A stretch of DNA of 64,000 nucleotides. Origin: UTCHB3 sp964431385. GTDB taxonomy: Bacteria; Bacteroidota; Ignavibacteria; Ignavibacteriales; Ignavibacteriaceae. Under the pieces are notes generated by a model. It ran no database searches, was not told the DNA's origin, and saw nothing but the letters and a program-made list of their open reading frames with translations. Of this stretch, positions 25,425-34,584 are shown piece by piece. Each line of letters starts with the position of its first letter. The stretch's first letter is position 1. The position numbers and the translations under genes are program-made. The DNA lies in the NCBI GenBank assembly GCA_964431385.1, contig CAYSJM010000006.1:33323-97322 (forward strand). Direction: 5' to 3'.

Positions 25425-27020
25425 TTATTGCAACACCATTATCTTTCCAAACATAGGTTTTTCATTTCCGGCATCAATTCGATAGAAATATACTCCATTT
25501 GGTACCACTTTCCCATTATCATCTTTACCGTCCCAAAAATCTATTACACCTGCCACGCCAGAACTGTTTACCGTGTGTACAGGATTCCCTCTCGGTGCGT
25601 TCTGAATTACCGTTCGTAAATAATTCATACCAAAATCAAAAATTCTTATTGTAACGGGCAGTTCTTTTCCGCCTGTTGAATACTTAATTTTTACCTGTTC
25701 AGTTTTAGGTGAAAACGGATTCGGAAAAGCGTAAGAATCTTCCTTTGACTCGAGTTGCTGAGATGCGAAGTAGAGCTTCCATTTATCAGGCCAAACACCC
25801 GTAAACCCACTGTTCTTCACTAATCCATCAGCTGTGCCAACATAAAGGACAATACCGGATTCAGCCCAGGCAGCAGAATAAAAAGTGGTTGATTTAAGCG
25901 AAAGTTTAGAATCGCTATCCACAATGTTGCCGGGAGAATACCAGTTCTTGCCATAATCGTTTGATTTGTACAGTCCACCACTTGCAGCTGCAACAACTTT
26001 ATCAGCCAATACTGCAAAATTATTTACTCTTTCACCATCAAGACTCGTGAACCAGTTTGCTCCGCCATCAGGTGAAAAACTGACACCATAAGCTTCAGAA
26101 AGGTCTTCCGCCTTCCAGGTGGCAGCCCAAATTTCGTCAGTTCCGGGTTTGTGGGCAAGCCCCACTACAAAGTTACCTGACATCGGATTCACCTGATTCT
26201 GATGGTTAAATTTAACCCAGCTTATTCCACCATCGGTCGATTTATTTACACCATTAGCTGTGCCTGCGTAGATAACTGAATCGTTTACCGCCATAACACT
26301 GAAGGCACGATAATTTAAATAACCTTCACTGCAAAATTTTCCCGGAACGGGTGAAACACAAAAACTTAGATTATCGGTAGGTTTGATAGAATTAAGAAAA
26401 TCTGGAGGTAACACTACTCTCGTCCAGGTTGCACCAAGATCAGTTGATTTCCTCAAACCACCCGCAAACGATGAAATCCATACAGTGCCGGGAGTTATCG
26501 CAATATCGTAAGTAATATTTTGAATTGCGACTGTGACGGGAAGGGCACGCAAGCGATTATTCCCATAAACAATTACTGTATCAACATCTTTATCCAAAGG
26601 TTGTGCGACTGATTGCCAGGTTTCACCTCCGTCAGAAGTGTAACGCAATCCACTCCCCTCCGGAAGTGTCTGACCTGTTCTAACTACAGAATGTGCAGTA
26701 GCCACCCATAAAATTCCTCTGTATTTATCCCATGCAAGAGCCGAAATATTTTCAGTTCCAAATGCTGGGTCGCCGTAGTAATTTCTCCAAGTTGTTCCTT
26801 TATCTGTCGATCTGCTCAATCCCCTCGAAGTCCCTAACCAAATAGTGTCTCCTTGAACGAGCATGGCACTAATACTGTTTGAAGCTGGATTTTCAGACGA
26901 TGAATAGGTTATGTTCGACGGAGAGTCCTCAAATTTGAAGGAAAAAGGGCTCTCTTGTGCAAAGGTTGAAATTGTAGCGTAAAATAAAATTAGAACAAGA
27001 GTTTTCATCAATCTTGTCAT
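25425..27020 (-). CDS. Secreted BNR/YCF48-type propeller protein with FlgD-like C-terminal domain
   Basis: A 531-aa protein with a signal peptide ('MKTLVLILFYATISTFAQ'). Repeats of the 'S.DGG.TW' class recur: 'STDKGTTWRNY', 'TSDGGETWQSV', 'STDLGATWTRV', 'STDGGISWVKF', 'SPDGGANWFTS', 'SNDYGKNWYS'. This is a sortilin/BNR-type beta-propeller. The C-terminal about 100 residues ('AFPNPFSPKTEQVKIKYST' to 'DGKDDNGKVVPNGVYFYRI') form a FlgD Ig-like/T9SS-sorting-like domain. The protein is probably exported to the surface. It directly follows a lipoprotein gene and precedes two PorV/PorQ genes, suggesting one surface unit. Ligand unknown. Confidence 0.85.
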   Translation of the reverse strand: MTRLMKTLVLILFYATISTFAQESPFSFKFEDSPSNITYSSSENPASNSISAMLVQGDTIWLGTSRGLSRSTDKGTTWRNYYGDPAFGTENISALAWDKYRGILWVATAHSVVRTGQTLPEGSGLRYTSDGGETWQSVAQPLDKDVDTVIVYGNNRLRALPVTVAIQNITYDIAITPGTVWISSFAGGLRKSTDLGATWTRVVLPPDFLNSIKPTDNLSFCVSPVPGKFCSEGYLNYRAFSVMAVNDSVIYAGTANGVNKSTDGGISWVKFNHQNQVNPMSGNFVVGLAHKPGTDEIWAATWKAEDLSEAYGVSFSPDGGANWFTSLDGERVNNFAVLADKVVAAASGGLYKSNDYGKNWYSPGNIVDSDSKLSLKSTTFYSAAWAESGIVLYVGTADGLVKNSGFTGVWPDKWKLYFASQQLESKEDSYAFPNPFSPKTEQVKIKYSTGGKELPVTIRIFDFGMNYLRTVIQNAPRGNPVHTVNSSGVAGVIDFWDGKDDNGKVVPNGVYFYRIDAGNEKPMFGKIMVLQ

Positions 27021-27815
27021 CTATCGTATCACAATCTTTTTAATTATCGGTAAACTTTTCTTTTTGCCCCTGTCTTCTGCATTAAAAGTGAAAGTATATT
27101 CCCCTTTTTGATTGGTTGAGAAGACACTGATGATTATTGAATAAATGTCGTCATTGGCAACATCATCGCCATGATCTCTAAAATTTCCGTCGTCGTACAT
27201 AAGGAGAGCTGCGTTATTCGATGTACCATCAGGGCGGGTAACCACAAAATAGACCCTGCTCAAATCCTGCTTTCCGTTGGGGTCGATAGCCTTCATGGTC
27301 AATCTGAAAACAGTGGTATCAATAACTGTTAGTGAATCCGGTGCCACCAAATCACTTATTATTGGCTCTTGATTTGCTGAACCGTTATCGAACACAAATT
27401 TATTAACTGAGAGTCTGTAGTTGGTACCTTTTGGCTCAGAAGCAAAATATTCGGTACGATATTCGCCCGAAAGGAGTTTAGAACTCATAGGAACTTTGAG
27501 TGAGAAAATTTTATCGCCGGCTACATCATCTCCGAGCTCTTTGTTGCCGTTATCAACGAGGTAATAAGGAGTTGAATTAACTTTAATATCACCGGGACTG
27601 TAAAGATTCATATAAACACTTCCGGGAGCTGTGTTATATCCCAGATGGATATAAAATTTTACAAGTGAATCAGTAGCGTTGAATATAATTGTATCGTATC
27701 GGGCGACACTTTGAACGGAAAATTGTGCGGGAACAGGATCAACCAGATTGTTGAAACTCTTCTCACATCCGCTTAACAACAAAATCAACCCGATTGCTGC
27801 AATGGTTTTTTTCAT
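27021..27815 (-). CDS. Putative surface lipoprotein with Ig-like regions
   Basis: A 264-aa protein with a lipobox LLLSGC (Cys17). Two similar segments occur: 'DNGNKELGDDVAGDKIFSLK' at about 88-107 and 'DDGNFRDHGDDVANDDIYSI' in the C-terminal half. Each is followed by an extension such as 'KGEYTFTFNAEDRGKK'. This suggests two tandem beta-sandwich domains (choice-of-anchor or CARDB type). First gene of the four-gene surface run; the stop abuts the propeller start. Function unknown. Confidence 0.75.
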   Translation of the reverse strand: MKKTIAAIGLILLLSGCEKSFNNLVDPVPAQFSVQSVARYDTIIFNATDSLVKFYIHLGYNTAPGSVYMNLYSPGDIKVNSTPYYLVDNGNKELGDDVAGDKIFSLKVPMSSKLLSGEYRTEYFASEPKGTNYRLSVNKFVFDNGSANQEPIISDLVAPDSLTVIDTTVFRLTMKAIDPNGKQDLSRVYFVVTRPDGTSNNAALLMYDDGNFRDHGDDVANDDIYSIIISVFSTNQKGEYTFTFNAEDRGKKKSLPIIKKIVIR

Positions 27816-27887
27816 CTTTTTTCTAAATTTTTCAGCAAATATCTCAAATAAGCAACAATAATAATATGTAATTAAAGTTGCAGGAAA

Positions 27888-28889
27888 TTATAATACACCC
27901 GGTCCAATTATAAACGGCATCGGAATAAATGACAGAATAAAAATTAAAATCCCCAAATACCCGATCAATAACCGTCCAATTCCAATTGGTGAATTATCAT
28001 AAACAGGCGGATGCTTCACTTTTATAACAAAGTAGAGTAACAATGCCCACAAAAACCAACCCGTCCACCCAATTGATATCCCTGTTTCATAAAACTGATT
28101 AATCACTCCCATCCCCCCGGCAAAAAGGAGGAAAAACATCGCCACCCAGGCAATTTTTTCCTGGGCTTTTTCTCCAAACATCGCATATATGATATGTCCG
28201 CCATCAAGCTGCCCAACGGGAAGAAGATTTAGTGCTGTAACAAATAAACCAAACCAACCCGCACATAGATAGGGGTAATGGTAAATCTCACTCATTGGTG
28301 GAATAAATCCATCAGGAGAGTTTGCAAAAAGCTCTCTTAATATTATAAATAGGAGATTCTCGCCAAACGCCAACGATAACCCGTCTTGTCCGTATGTTGG
28401 CAGATCAAAATCGGGGTGGATGCTAATTATAAACTCTTTCCCCGGCAAGTTCTGGAAACCATAAATCAATACTATTAGCGATATAACAAACCCGGCAACA
28501 GGACCTGCAATTCCTATATCAAAAAGTGCTTTTTTGTTGTAAATTGGGGTTTTTGTTTTTATCACTGCTCCCATTGTGCCAAAATTTAGCATACCTGCAA
28601 TAGTAGGAAATGGGATAAAATAAGGAAGTGTAGCCTTTACTTTATGAAATTTTGAAGCAAAAAAATGCCCAAATTCATGAAAACCGAGTATCGCAAGAAT
28701 GGAAATCGAGTAAGGCAAGCCCTCCGATAATTGCGATATTTCAAGACCCGTCGAGGTAGTAACAACCCAATAAGCACCTGCTATTGTTGTTGTAGCAAAT
28801 GTTGCGACAAAAAGCAAAAAAGGAACCCCATACCTGCTAATGAGGTTGTCCCCGTTGTTGTTCAACTTTCCGTTTTCAGTTTCACTCAT
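27888..28889 (-). CDS. Site-2 protease-like M50 membrane metallopeptidase
   Basis: A 333-aa polytopic protein. The HExxH motif is in a TM helix ('LGFHEFGHFFASKF', H71-E72-H75), and the third ligand motif is 'LLPVGQLDGGHIIYAMFG'. A 'GIAGPVAGFVISLIVL' helix is typical of S2P. S2P enzymes cut membrane-bound regulators or signal-peptide remnants. No anti-sigma target is nearby. Three bases separate it from the DUF1207-like gene upstream. Confidence 0.88.
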   Translation of the reverse strand: MSETENGKLNNNGDNLISRYGVPFLLFVATFATTTIAGAYWVVTTSTGLEISQLSEGLPYSISILAILGFHEFGHFFASKFHKVKATLPYFIPFPTIAGMLNFGTMGAVIKTKTPIYNKKALFDIGIAGPVAGFVISLIVLIYGFQNLPGKEFIISIHPDFDLPTYGQDGLSLAFGENLLFIILRELFANSPDGFIPPMSEIYHYPYLCAGWFGLFVTALNLLPVGQLDGGHIIYAMFGEKAQEKIAWVAMFFLLFAGGMGVINQFYETGISIGWTGWFLWALLLYFVIKVKHPPVYDNSPIGIGRLLIGYLGILIFILSFIPMPFIIGPGVL

Positions 28890-28891
28890 CT

Positions 28892-29722
28892 TTAAAAATC
28901 GACTGTGATACCAGTTGAGAAGTACTCATCATTCAATTCATAATATTCGCCGTGAACATTCTTCCCGGAATAGAGGGTAAATACCAACCTTATACCACTT
29001 CCTTGAGGTTTTCCAAATTTAATACCAAATTGTGCTGTATGATTGGAGTTGTATGCAGTTGTGTAAGCGAGTTTATAATCGTATGAAATAAACGGATAAA
29101 AATTGCCAAACGAGAGCGAACTGATGTAAGAGTCGAAACCAGCTTGCAAAATCCACGGCTCAATATTTTCAGGATCAACATGAAAAAGATGTGTAACACC
29201 ACCATAAACCCTTAAATCAGCAAAACGGTAGTATCCCATTAATTCAACAAATTCGCGGCTGTAAACTATCGGAAATCTTTGGTCGCGCCATTGTTTACTG
29301 GTGCCGTCGTAATGCCCGTCAACAAAATGTGCACTAATGTGGCTCAAACGAAATCTAAGTCCGGCTTCATTTCCCGAAGAATACTTTTTCTTCAGTCCCA
29401 AATTTAAGCCAAACAGATAATCCACTGCATCCACCGGGAAGTGGAAATCGGACTCACCACGCAACCTTGTATAGGTGAAAAAATCCGCTCCGGCAGAAAG
29501 TGTTAAACTGTTTGCTAAGTCGTTATGAAATATATCTTTGGAAGCTCCGATATCGAGTCTTAAATCATTTTGCCCCGACTGAAAGAAAACACCCATTCTG
29601 GGTTCCAGAAAATTGGAAGTGAATGGCTGAATGTTAAGTTCACCGGGGAAAATTTTATATGATTGAGCTGCTGCCACTGTGGAAAATAGGGCAACCGCCA
29701 AAAGTATCCTGTACGATTTCAA
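28892..29722 (-). CDS. Outer-membrane beta-barrel-like protein (DUF1207-like)
   Basis: A 276-aa protein with a signal peptide ('ILLAVALFSTVAAAQ'). The motif 'NFLEPRMGVFFQSGQNDLRLD' and the barrel-like strands up to 'STGITVDF' recall DUF1207, a family of outer-membrane proteins of unknown role. The start is TTG (29720-29722): an in-frame TAA lies just two codons upstream, so no alternative canonical start exists. It precedes the M50 protease gene. Confidence 0.65.
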   Translation of the reverse strand: MKSYRILLAVALFSTVAAAQSYKIFPGELNIQPFTSNFLEPRMGVFFQSGQNDLRLDIGASKDIFHNDLANSLTLSAGADFFTYTRLRGESDFHFPVDAVDYLFGLNLGLKKKYSSGNEAGLRFRLSHISAHFVDGHYDGTSKQWRDQRFPIVYSREFVELMGYYRFADLRVYGGVTHLFHVDPENIEPWILQAGFDSYISSLSFGNFYPFISYDYKLAYTTAYNSNHTAQFGIKFGKPQGSGIRLVFTLYSGKNVHGEYYELNDEYFSTGITVDF

Positions 29723-29791
29723 TATTTGTTACATTTCTTATTTATAAAAATACAAGCATGAAATATAAGAAATTGATTTAATTTAATTCGG

Positions 29792-30883
29792 TTAGAACTT
29801 ACGCCCTTTCCACTCAACCGACTTTGAAAAAAGAAGTATAAATGGAAAGAGTATCACATAACTAAAATAATACAACTCGAAGAATGGGAAATACTTTATG
29901 GTGCCCGTGAGTTTTAATCTAAAAACTACGGAGAACAAGAATATGAAGTCAACGAATATAATCGACACAATTAATGAAATTCCCAGGACCGGGTAAAACG
30001 GTAATGATACAACGGAAAAAAGATGAGCCAAAAAAGCTGTTACAAGCACTGCCACACCGTGAAGTGGTACTTTCAGTCCACCTATCGCCCACCTCTTTTT
30101 TTGTTTATACAACTGCGAAAATCCTTCAACAGGAAGTGATTCAATAAGAGCATCTTTATCGAGGGGATAGATTATTTTATATTTCTTTAAATCAGAGATT
30201 GCCGCAAGAAGTTGTGAATCTTCTGTCACACTAAAGGGCATATTTTCATAACCCCCTGTTTCATTATACGCAGCTCGGGAATATGCCATATTGTTCCCTA
30301 TAACGCTTAGAGGAATTCCTGCATTTACAGTTCCGGAACCTGCACCAAGAAGGTACATAAAATCGAGATGCTGCATCCCCTTAAACGGATTGCCTGTTTC
30401 CTGAGAGGTCATTCCACCACATAATCCAATCTCTTTTGTGAAATAAGAAACCATCGTTTTTGCCCAAAGTGGATTCACTTTGCAGTCAGCATCTGTCGTT
30501 AAAATCACTTCGCCTGTCGCAACCGCAAGTCCTTGAACCAGGGCATTGGATTTCCCGCGAAGATGTGAAGTGGATTCCCTTCCCTCAACAAACTTAAATC
30601 TTGCTTTCCCCTCGATAAATTCTTTGATCAGCTCTCCTGTACGATCGGTCGAACGATCATTTATAATGATAATCTCAAGCTTTCCATCTGGAAATTCCAA
30701 TTTATCCAATGCCTCGAGACACCGGGTAATAACTTTTTCTTCATCTCTTACAGCTACGACCACAGAAGCACGCGGAAGATTGTCATCCGATAATTTGGGG
30801 AACTTTCTGTATGTTGCAACCACATAAAGAATAGTTTGAAGCACATAAAGCGTCACTATAACGATGGCTATCAGCTCAAACAT
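29792..30883 (-). CDS. Glycosyltransferase family 2, membrane-bound
   Basis: A 363-aa GT2. N-terminal TM ('AIVIVTLYVLQTILYVV'), then the GT-A domain with 'NDRSTDRTG', 'TTDADCKV' (metal-binding DxD-like), 'VTEDSQLL' (catalytic acidic) and 'KQKKRWAIGGL' (QxxRW-type). C-terminal helices follow. The QxxRW motif marks processive or polyisoprenoid-type GT2s. It overlaps the deacetylase gene by 13 bases and is a paralogue of the second GT2 at 31509-32627. Confidence 0.88.
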   Translation of the reverse strand: MFELIAIVIVTLYVLQTILYVVATYRKFPKLSDDNLPRASVVVAVRDEEKVITRCLEALDKLEFPDGKLEIIIINDRSTDRTGELIKEFIEGKARFKFVEGRESTSHLRGKSNALVQGLAVATGEVILTTDADCKVNPLWAKTMVSYFTKEIGLCGGMTSQETGNPFKGMQHLDFMYLLGAGSGTVNAGIPLSVIGNNMAYSRAAYNETGGYENMPFSVTEDSQLLAAISDLKKYKIIYPLDKDALIESLPVEGFSQLYKQKKRWAIGGLKVPLHGVAVLVTAFLAHLFSVVSLPFYPVLGISLIVSIIFVDFIFLFSVVFRLKLTGTIKYFPFFELYYFSYVILFPFILLFSKSVEWKGRKF

Positions 30884-31536
30884 TCGCTCGGAGCTCCATT
30901 TAGAAAATTTTTGCTTGCAATTATTTTAGTAGTCTCGGTAATTAAAATGTGTAAAAAATCTTTGGTTTTGCGGTTATCATGCAATACAATTATTGAATTT
31001 TGTTTAATATTTTGATTAATAAGATTGATCGAGAAATAGACATCTCCAAGGTAGTCCGCACTTAACAGATCCCACATCACACAAGTTTGTCCTGATTTTT
31101 TGATCTGTTTCAAAACCCTTGGATCAAAAGCACCATAAGGAGGTCTGAAAAATTTTATTTCAGTACCGGTCAACTCTTCCAATATTCTTTTTGAGGTTAC
31201 AATTTCTTCTTCCAAAACAGGAAGTGGGGCAAATCGTAACTTTTTATGTGAAAGTGAGTGGTTCCCAACCAGATGCCCTCTATTCACAATTTCTTTAACA
31301 ACTTCCTCTTTTTCTGAAGCTGATCCGGCCTTTAGAAAAAAGAGGGATTTAATAGAAATTTCATCCAGTAAGTCGAGTAATCGAAGTGTATCATTGGTTG
31401 GACCGTCGTCAAAACTGATCAACACCTGATTATTCTTTGTTACCCAAACCACATCTTGGAACAAATTTCTCAGTCCAAATGGAGGAATAAACCAAAACTT
31501 TGGATATTTCATCTGGTGTAGTCTCTTCCCTTCCAA
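30871..31536 (-). CDS. Polysaccharide deacetylase (NodB-like, CE4)
   Basis: A 221-aa CE4 protein with the canonical motifs: 'SFDDGPTN' (motif 1, catalytic base and metal Asp), 'GNHSLSHKKL' (motif 2, metal His residues) and 'FFRPPYGAFDPRV' (motif 3). It removes N- or O-acetyl groups from glycans or lipid-linked sugars. No clear signal peptide is seen, so it may work at the cytoplasmic face. It overlaps both neighbouring GT2 genes. Confidence 0.9.
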   Translation of the reverse strand: MEGKRLHQMKYPKFWFIPPFGLRNLFQDVVWVTKNNQVLISFDDGPTNDTLRLLDLLDEISIKSLFFLKAGSASEKEEVVKEIVNRGHLVGNHSLSHKKLRFAPLPVLEEEIVTSKRILEELTGTEIKFFRPPYGAFDPRVLKQIKKSGQTCVMWDLLSADYLGDVYFSINLINQNIKQNSIIVLHDNRKTKDFLHILITETTKIIASKNFLNGAPSECLS

Positions 31537-32627
31537 CTAAATCCCCCCACAACGCCTGCTATAGCTGCGTAAACGATATATGGAATCTGAACTAATTCCG
31601 CTTGAAATATTAGAGAAAGAGTAACCTTTTCGAACAATATCCCTTCCCCACTCCTCAAAATCGAATGTTCCATCACAGTTTTGGATAACATTGCTAATGC
31701 CAAATAGACAACAAAAGGTGTTCCAAAAAAAAGTATCAAAAGTGGAGAAACCACAAGTGAGAGATAAAAAAGAAAAATAATTACCAACTGAAGAATAAGT
31801 AAGTAATCCTCATAAAATAAACTTTTGCTTGCCCATCTGCTTCTTTGATCAGCAAAACCACTCAAATTTCTGCTTGGAAATGTCTCGACAACAGATTCTT
31901 TTTCCAACACAAAACGAACTTTATATCCAAGTCTATGAATGGCTCTCATTAAAAATTCATCGTCACCGGAGGCAAGTTTTTCATTTTTTGAAAAGCCACC
32001 CACTTTATAGAATAACTCTTTTCTGAATGCCATACTTGCAGCACTGCATATTATTGGGGATCCCGTACCCGCAAGACCCGCTCCCGCCAGTAACAATCCA
32101 CCAAACTCGAGTGCTTGAAATCTCTCAAAAAAGCTCTCACCTGAACGATATTTAACCGCTCCTGCCACAAATCCGGTGTTTCTATCAAACATTGATGCGA
32201 GTGATTTAACCCAGCTTCTCCCCGGAAGGCAATCTGCATCGGTAACAAATATTAGTTCACCCTTCGCTTCCGAAACCCCAATTTCTATGGCTTTTTTCTT
32301 CCCTGTAATTCCCTGTTTCTGATCAATAAATCTCAGATCAAGATTATCACTCCTGAAAGTTCGGGATGATGTCCAATCATCATCTGAATGATCGTTCACA
32401 AGGATCACTTCAAACTCATAACCTTCTGTGTCGAGATTATTAAGACTTTGCAACAATTCCCCTAAATTTTTCTCTTCATTTCTGAAGGGGATAACCAAAG
32501 TTATCGACTTTATCTCATCGCATAAAATATCTTGTGAAAATACTCTTCTAAGCCCGGTTTTAATTCTTAAGAGAAAAAAAAGATAGAATAAAAGAGAAAG
32601 GGTGCAGAGGGTGAGAATCGGTATCAA
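31509..32627 (-). CDS. Glycosyltransferase family 2, membrane-bound
   Basis: A 372-aa GT2 paralogous to the gene at 29792-30883. N-terminal TM ('LTLCTLSLLFYLFFLLRI'); 'NDHSDDDW', 'VTDADCLPG', 'SGDDEFLMRAI' and 'QRSRWASKS' mark the active site; C-terminal TM helices. The start is TTG (32625-32627). It overlaps the deacetylase by 28 bases and follows a flippase-like gene, forming a compact glycolipid cassette. Confidence 0.88.
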   Translation of the reverse strand: MIPILTLCTLSLLFYLFFLLRIKTGLRRVFSQDILCDEIKSITLVIPFRNEEKNLGELLQSLNNLDTEGYEFEVILVNDHSDDDWTSSRTFRSDNLDLRFIDQKQGITGKKKAIEIGVSEAKGELIFVTDADCLPGRSWVKSLASMFDRNTGFVAGAVKYRSGESFFERFQALEFGGLLLAGAGLAGTGSPIICSAASMAFRKELFYKVGGFSKNEKLASGDDEFLMRAIHRLGYKVRFVLEKESVVETFPSRNLSGFADQRSRWASKSLFYEDYLLILQLVIIFLFYLSLVVSPLLILFFGTPFVVYLALAMLSKTVMEHSILRSGEGILFEKVTLSLIFQAELVQIPYIVYAAIAGVVGGFSWKGRDYTR

Positions 32628-32633
32628 ACCCGA

Positions 32634-33605
32634 TTATTTCTTTTTTCTGAAAATAAAAATTGCACCCGGAATTGCCGGAATCAAAACATTTATAGTGTAC
32701 AACATCAGTGCTGCATTAAAACAGGCACCTGCGGAAACGCCAAACTGACCGATAAAAAAAACAGCGGCACTTTCTCTAATTCCTATTTCTCCAAAGGTTA
32801 CTCCCGGTATGATGCTTTTGGTGAAGAAGACCAAAGCTATCCCCATTATGGCACCCGAAACTTCTTCAATTGATGAGTATGAGAGTAGCAAGAGTAGAAA
32901 TTGTATTGAAAATACCAGATAATTAATAACTGAGAAAGCAAAATTCTTGGCGAAAGTACCCCTGTGGAAAAGCCCGATTGATCTAAAATTAAGAAAATAC
33001 TTCTCGATTAGTTTAAATCTACTTATCTGATCCCCGATAAAGCCTCTCCAAAACTCGGGCGACATCATCAAATAAAGGAGCATCAGATATACCCCTGTTA
33101 AAAGAAACAGAAGTGAAACTGTCAGATTTAGATCGACAGAATAGACTCTGTTCAGAAAAATTATTGCAGCGAACGAACCACCAATCAGTATAACCAAAAG
33201 CGAATTTAACTTATCGATCGCAGCACCGGCTGTCACTTCAGACAAACGAACTTCCTTCAGAGGGAATGCTCTCCCCGGGTATTCTCCGAGCCTGCCCGGT
33301 GTTAAAAGTCCGGTACTGATCCCCGTCAAGAGTGAGATAAAAACATCACTCTTTTTTTGCGGTTTGTATGAAAAATCGCAAATTAACTGCCATTTTTTGA
33401 ATTGGAGATAAAAGTTTAGAGGCAGGAGTGCTATCGCTAATACAAATGGGAATGTGGATTTTATCGTTAGAAATGTAGCAAATGAAATGTCGCTAAACCG
33501 GGCATTCAGATAATAAATCAGACCGGCAGAGATAAATAGTTTTACTGCGAGGAGTAACCTGATTTTCCAGGCATCTATATTCTTGAAGGAGAGTGTTTTC
33601 GTCAA
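32634..33605 (-). CDS. Flippase-like membrane protein (UPF0104 / LPG synthase TM-like)
   Basis: A 323-aa polytopic protein of the UPF0104 (lysylphosphatidylglycerol synthetase TM region-like) family. 'GLLTPGRLGEYPGRAFPLK' and 'IIPGVTFGEIGIRESAAVFF' are the paired conserved loops. Relatives often sit with GT2 enzymes and are taken to move or bind lipid-linked sugars. TTG start at 33605. It is the upstream member of the GT2-deacetylase-GT2 cassette. Confidence 0.8.
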   Translation of the reverse strand: MTKTLSFKNIDAWKIRLLLAVKLFISAGLIYYLNARFSDISFATFLTIKSTFPFVLAIALLPLNFYLQFKKWQLICDFSYKPQKKSDVFISLLTGISTGLLTPGRLGEYPGRAFPLKEVRLSEVTAGAAIDKLNSLLVILIGGSFAAIIFLNRVYSVDLNLTVSLLFLLTGVYLMLLYLMMSPEFWRGFIGDQISRFKLIEKYFLNFRSIGLFHRGTFAKNFAFSVINYLVFSIQFLLLLLSYSSIEEVSGAIMGIALVFFTKSIIPGVTFGEIGIRESAAVFFIGQFGVSAGACFNAALMLYTINVLIPAIPGAIFIFRKKK

Positions 33606-33619
33606 ACAGACACTCGCAG

Positions 33620-34582
33620 TTACACTTCGATCGTGAACTTACCCTGCCTCATGATCAACTCGCCATCAAGGTAAACATCGGGGTCTTTCACAACACCATC
33701 GAGATGAAGTGGAACCTTAACTTTTCCGCCAAATCCCATGTTATCACCAACAGCTATGTGAATGGTTCCCATAACTTTTTCATCTTCAAGAATTAACCCT
33801 GAAAGCTGTGCAGAATCATTGGTTCCAATTCCAAATTCAGCAATATTATAGGCATCACCACCAACTTTCGCAAGTATTTCTGAGAGTTGTTTTGCGTTTT
33901 CATCACCTTCTACTGATGTCACAAATCCTGATTTTACGGTCAGTGTTATATCATGATCTTTCATAAGTCCAACTCCTGCAAATGAGCCATCTACAATAAA
34001 AATACCCTCTGCGGTACCCTCAAGCGGAGCAAGAAATGTTTCACCGGTTGGAAGATTCCCGCTTTCCCCTTTTGCATGAAATAATCCTTTTGATGCATAA
34101 GCATCTCTTCCCTCTATCGAGAATGAGATATCAGTCCCTTTTGCAGAAGTAACTCTGACATGCTTTCCTTTATCCAGGACTGCTTTTAAGTTTAAAGATC
34201 TTTCAGCAATTCTTTTATAATCAGCATTCAAACCACGAATCATTACATCTTTAGTTATTCCCGGAAATGTCGCCACTCTTGCACCCGTCGCTGATGCATC
34301 GCGTCTCGCTTGCGTGTGTGTAAGTGATCTGAGAGTCGGGCACAAGACAACATCAAACTGTCTCATCAATTCGGCGATTGCAGAAGGTGGCTCCTGTCCA
34401 TTAACTTCAAGAGGCTGCATTTCAGAGTAAACCGCAAAATGACCCAACCTGATAGCAGAAAGGTAAAGTTCATAGCCAATTTCATGTTTTTCGGTATCGC
34501 ATACAACAAGAACTTTTTCATCCTGTTTTGCACCCATACAATCTCTAATCGCTATATCGCAAGCTTTTTGTAAATCTGTCAT
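33620..34582 (-). CDS. M29-family-like aminopeptidase
   Basis: About 320 aa from ATG 34580-34582; a TTG two codons upstream overlaps the previous stop (TTGA). The C-terminal half has the M29/AmpS ligand series: 'AEFGIGTND', 'LEDEKVMGTIHIAVGDN' and 'HLDGVVKDPDVYLDGELI', giving the expected Glu, Glu, His, His and Asp ligands. M29 enzymes are cytosolic two-metal aminopeptidases. It sits next to peptide-use genes (MFS, PepD, OPT, S46). Confidence 0.85.
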   Translation of the reverse strand: MTDLQKACDIAIRDCMGAKQDEKVLVVCDTEKHEIGYELYLSAIRLGHFAVYSEMQPLEVNGQEPPSAIAELMRQFDVVLCPTLRSLTHTQARRDASATGARVATFPGITKDVMIRGLNADYKRIAERSLNLKAVLDKGKHVRVTSAKGTDISFSIEGRDAYASKGLFHAKGESGNLPTGETFLAPLEGTAEGIFIVDGSFAGVGLMKDHDITLTVKSGFVTSVEGDENAKQLSEILAKVGGDAYNIAEFGIGTNDSAQLSGLILEDEKVMGTIHIAVGDNMGFGGKVKVPLHLDGVVKDPDVYLDGELIMRQGKFTIEV

Positions 34583-34584
34583 AC

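Noticed and set aside
23502..27815. A complete type IX secretion locus
   Set aside because: Only PorV/PorQ-type proteins and a FlgD-like tail are seen; no PorK, L, M, N, T or SprA orthologue could be shown.
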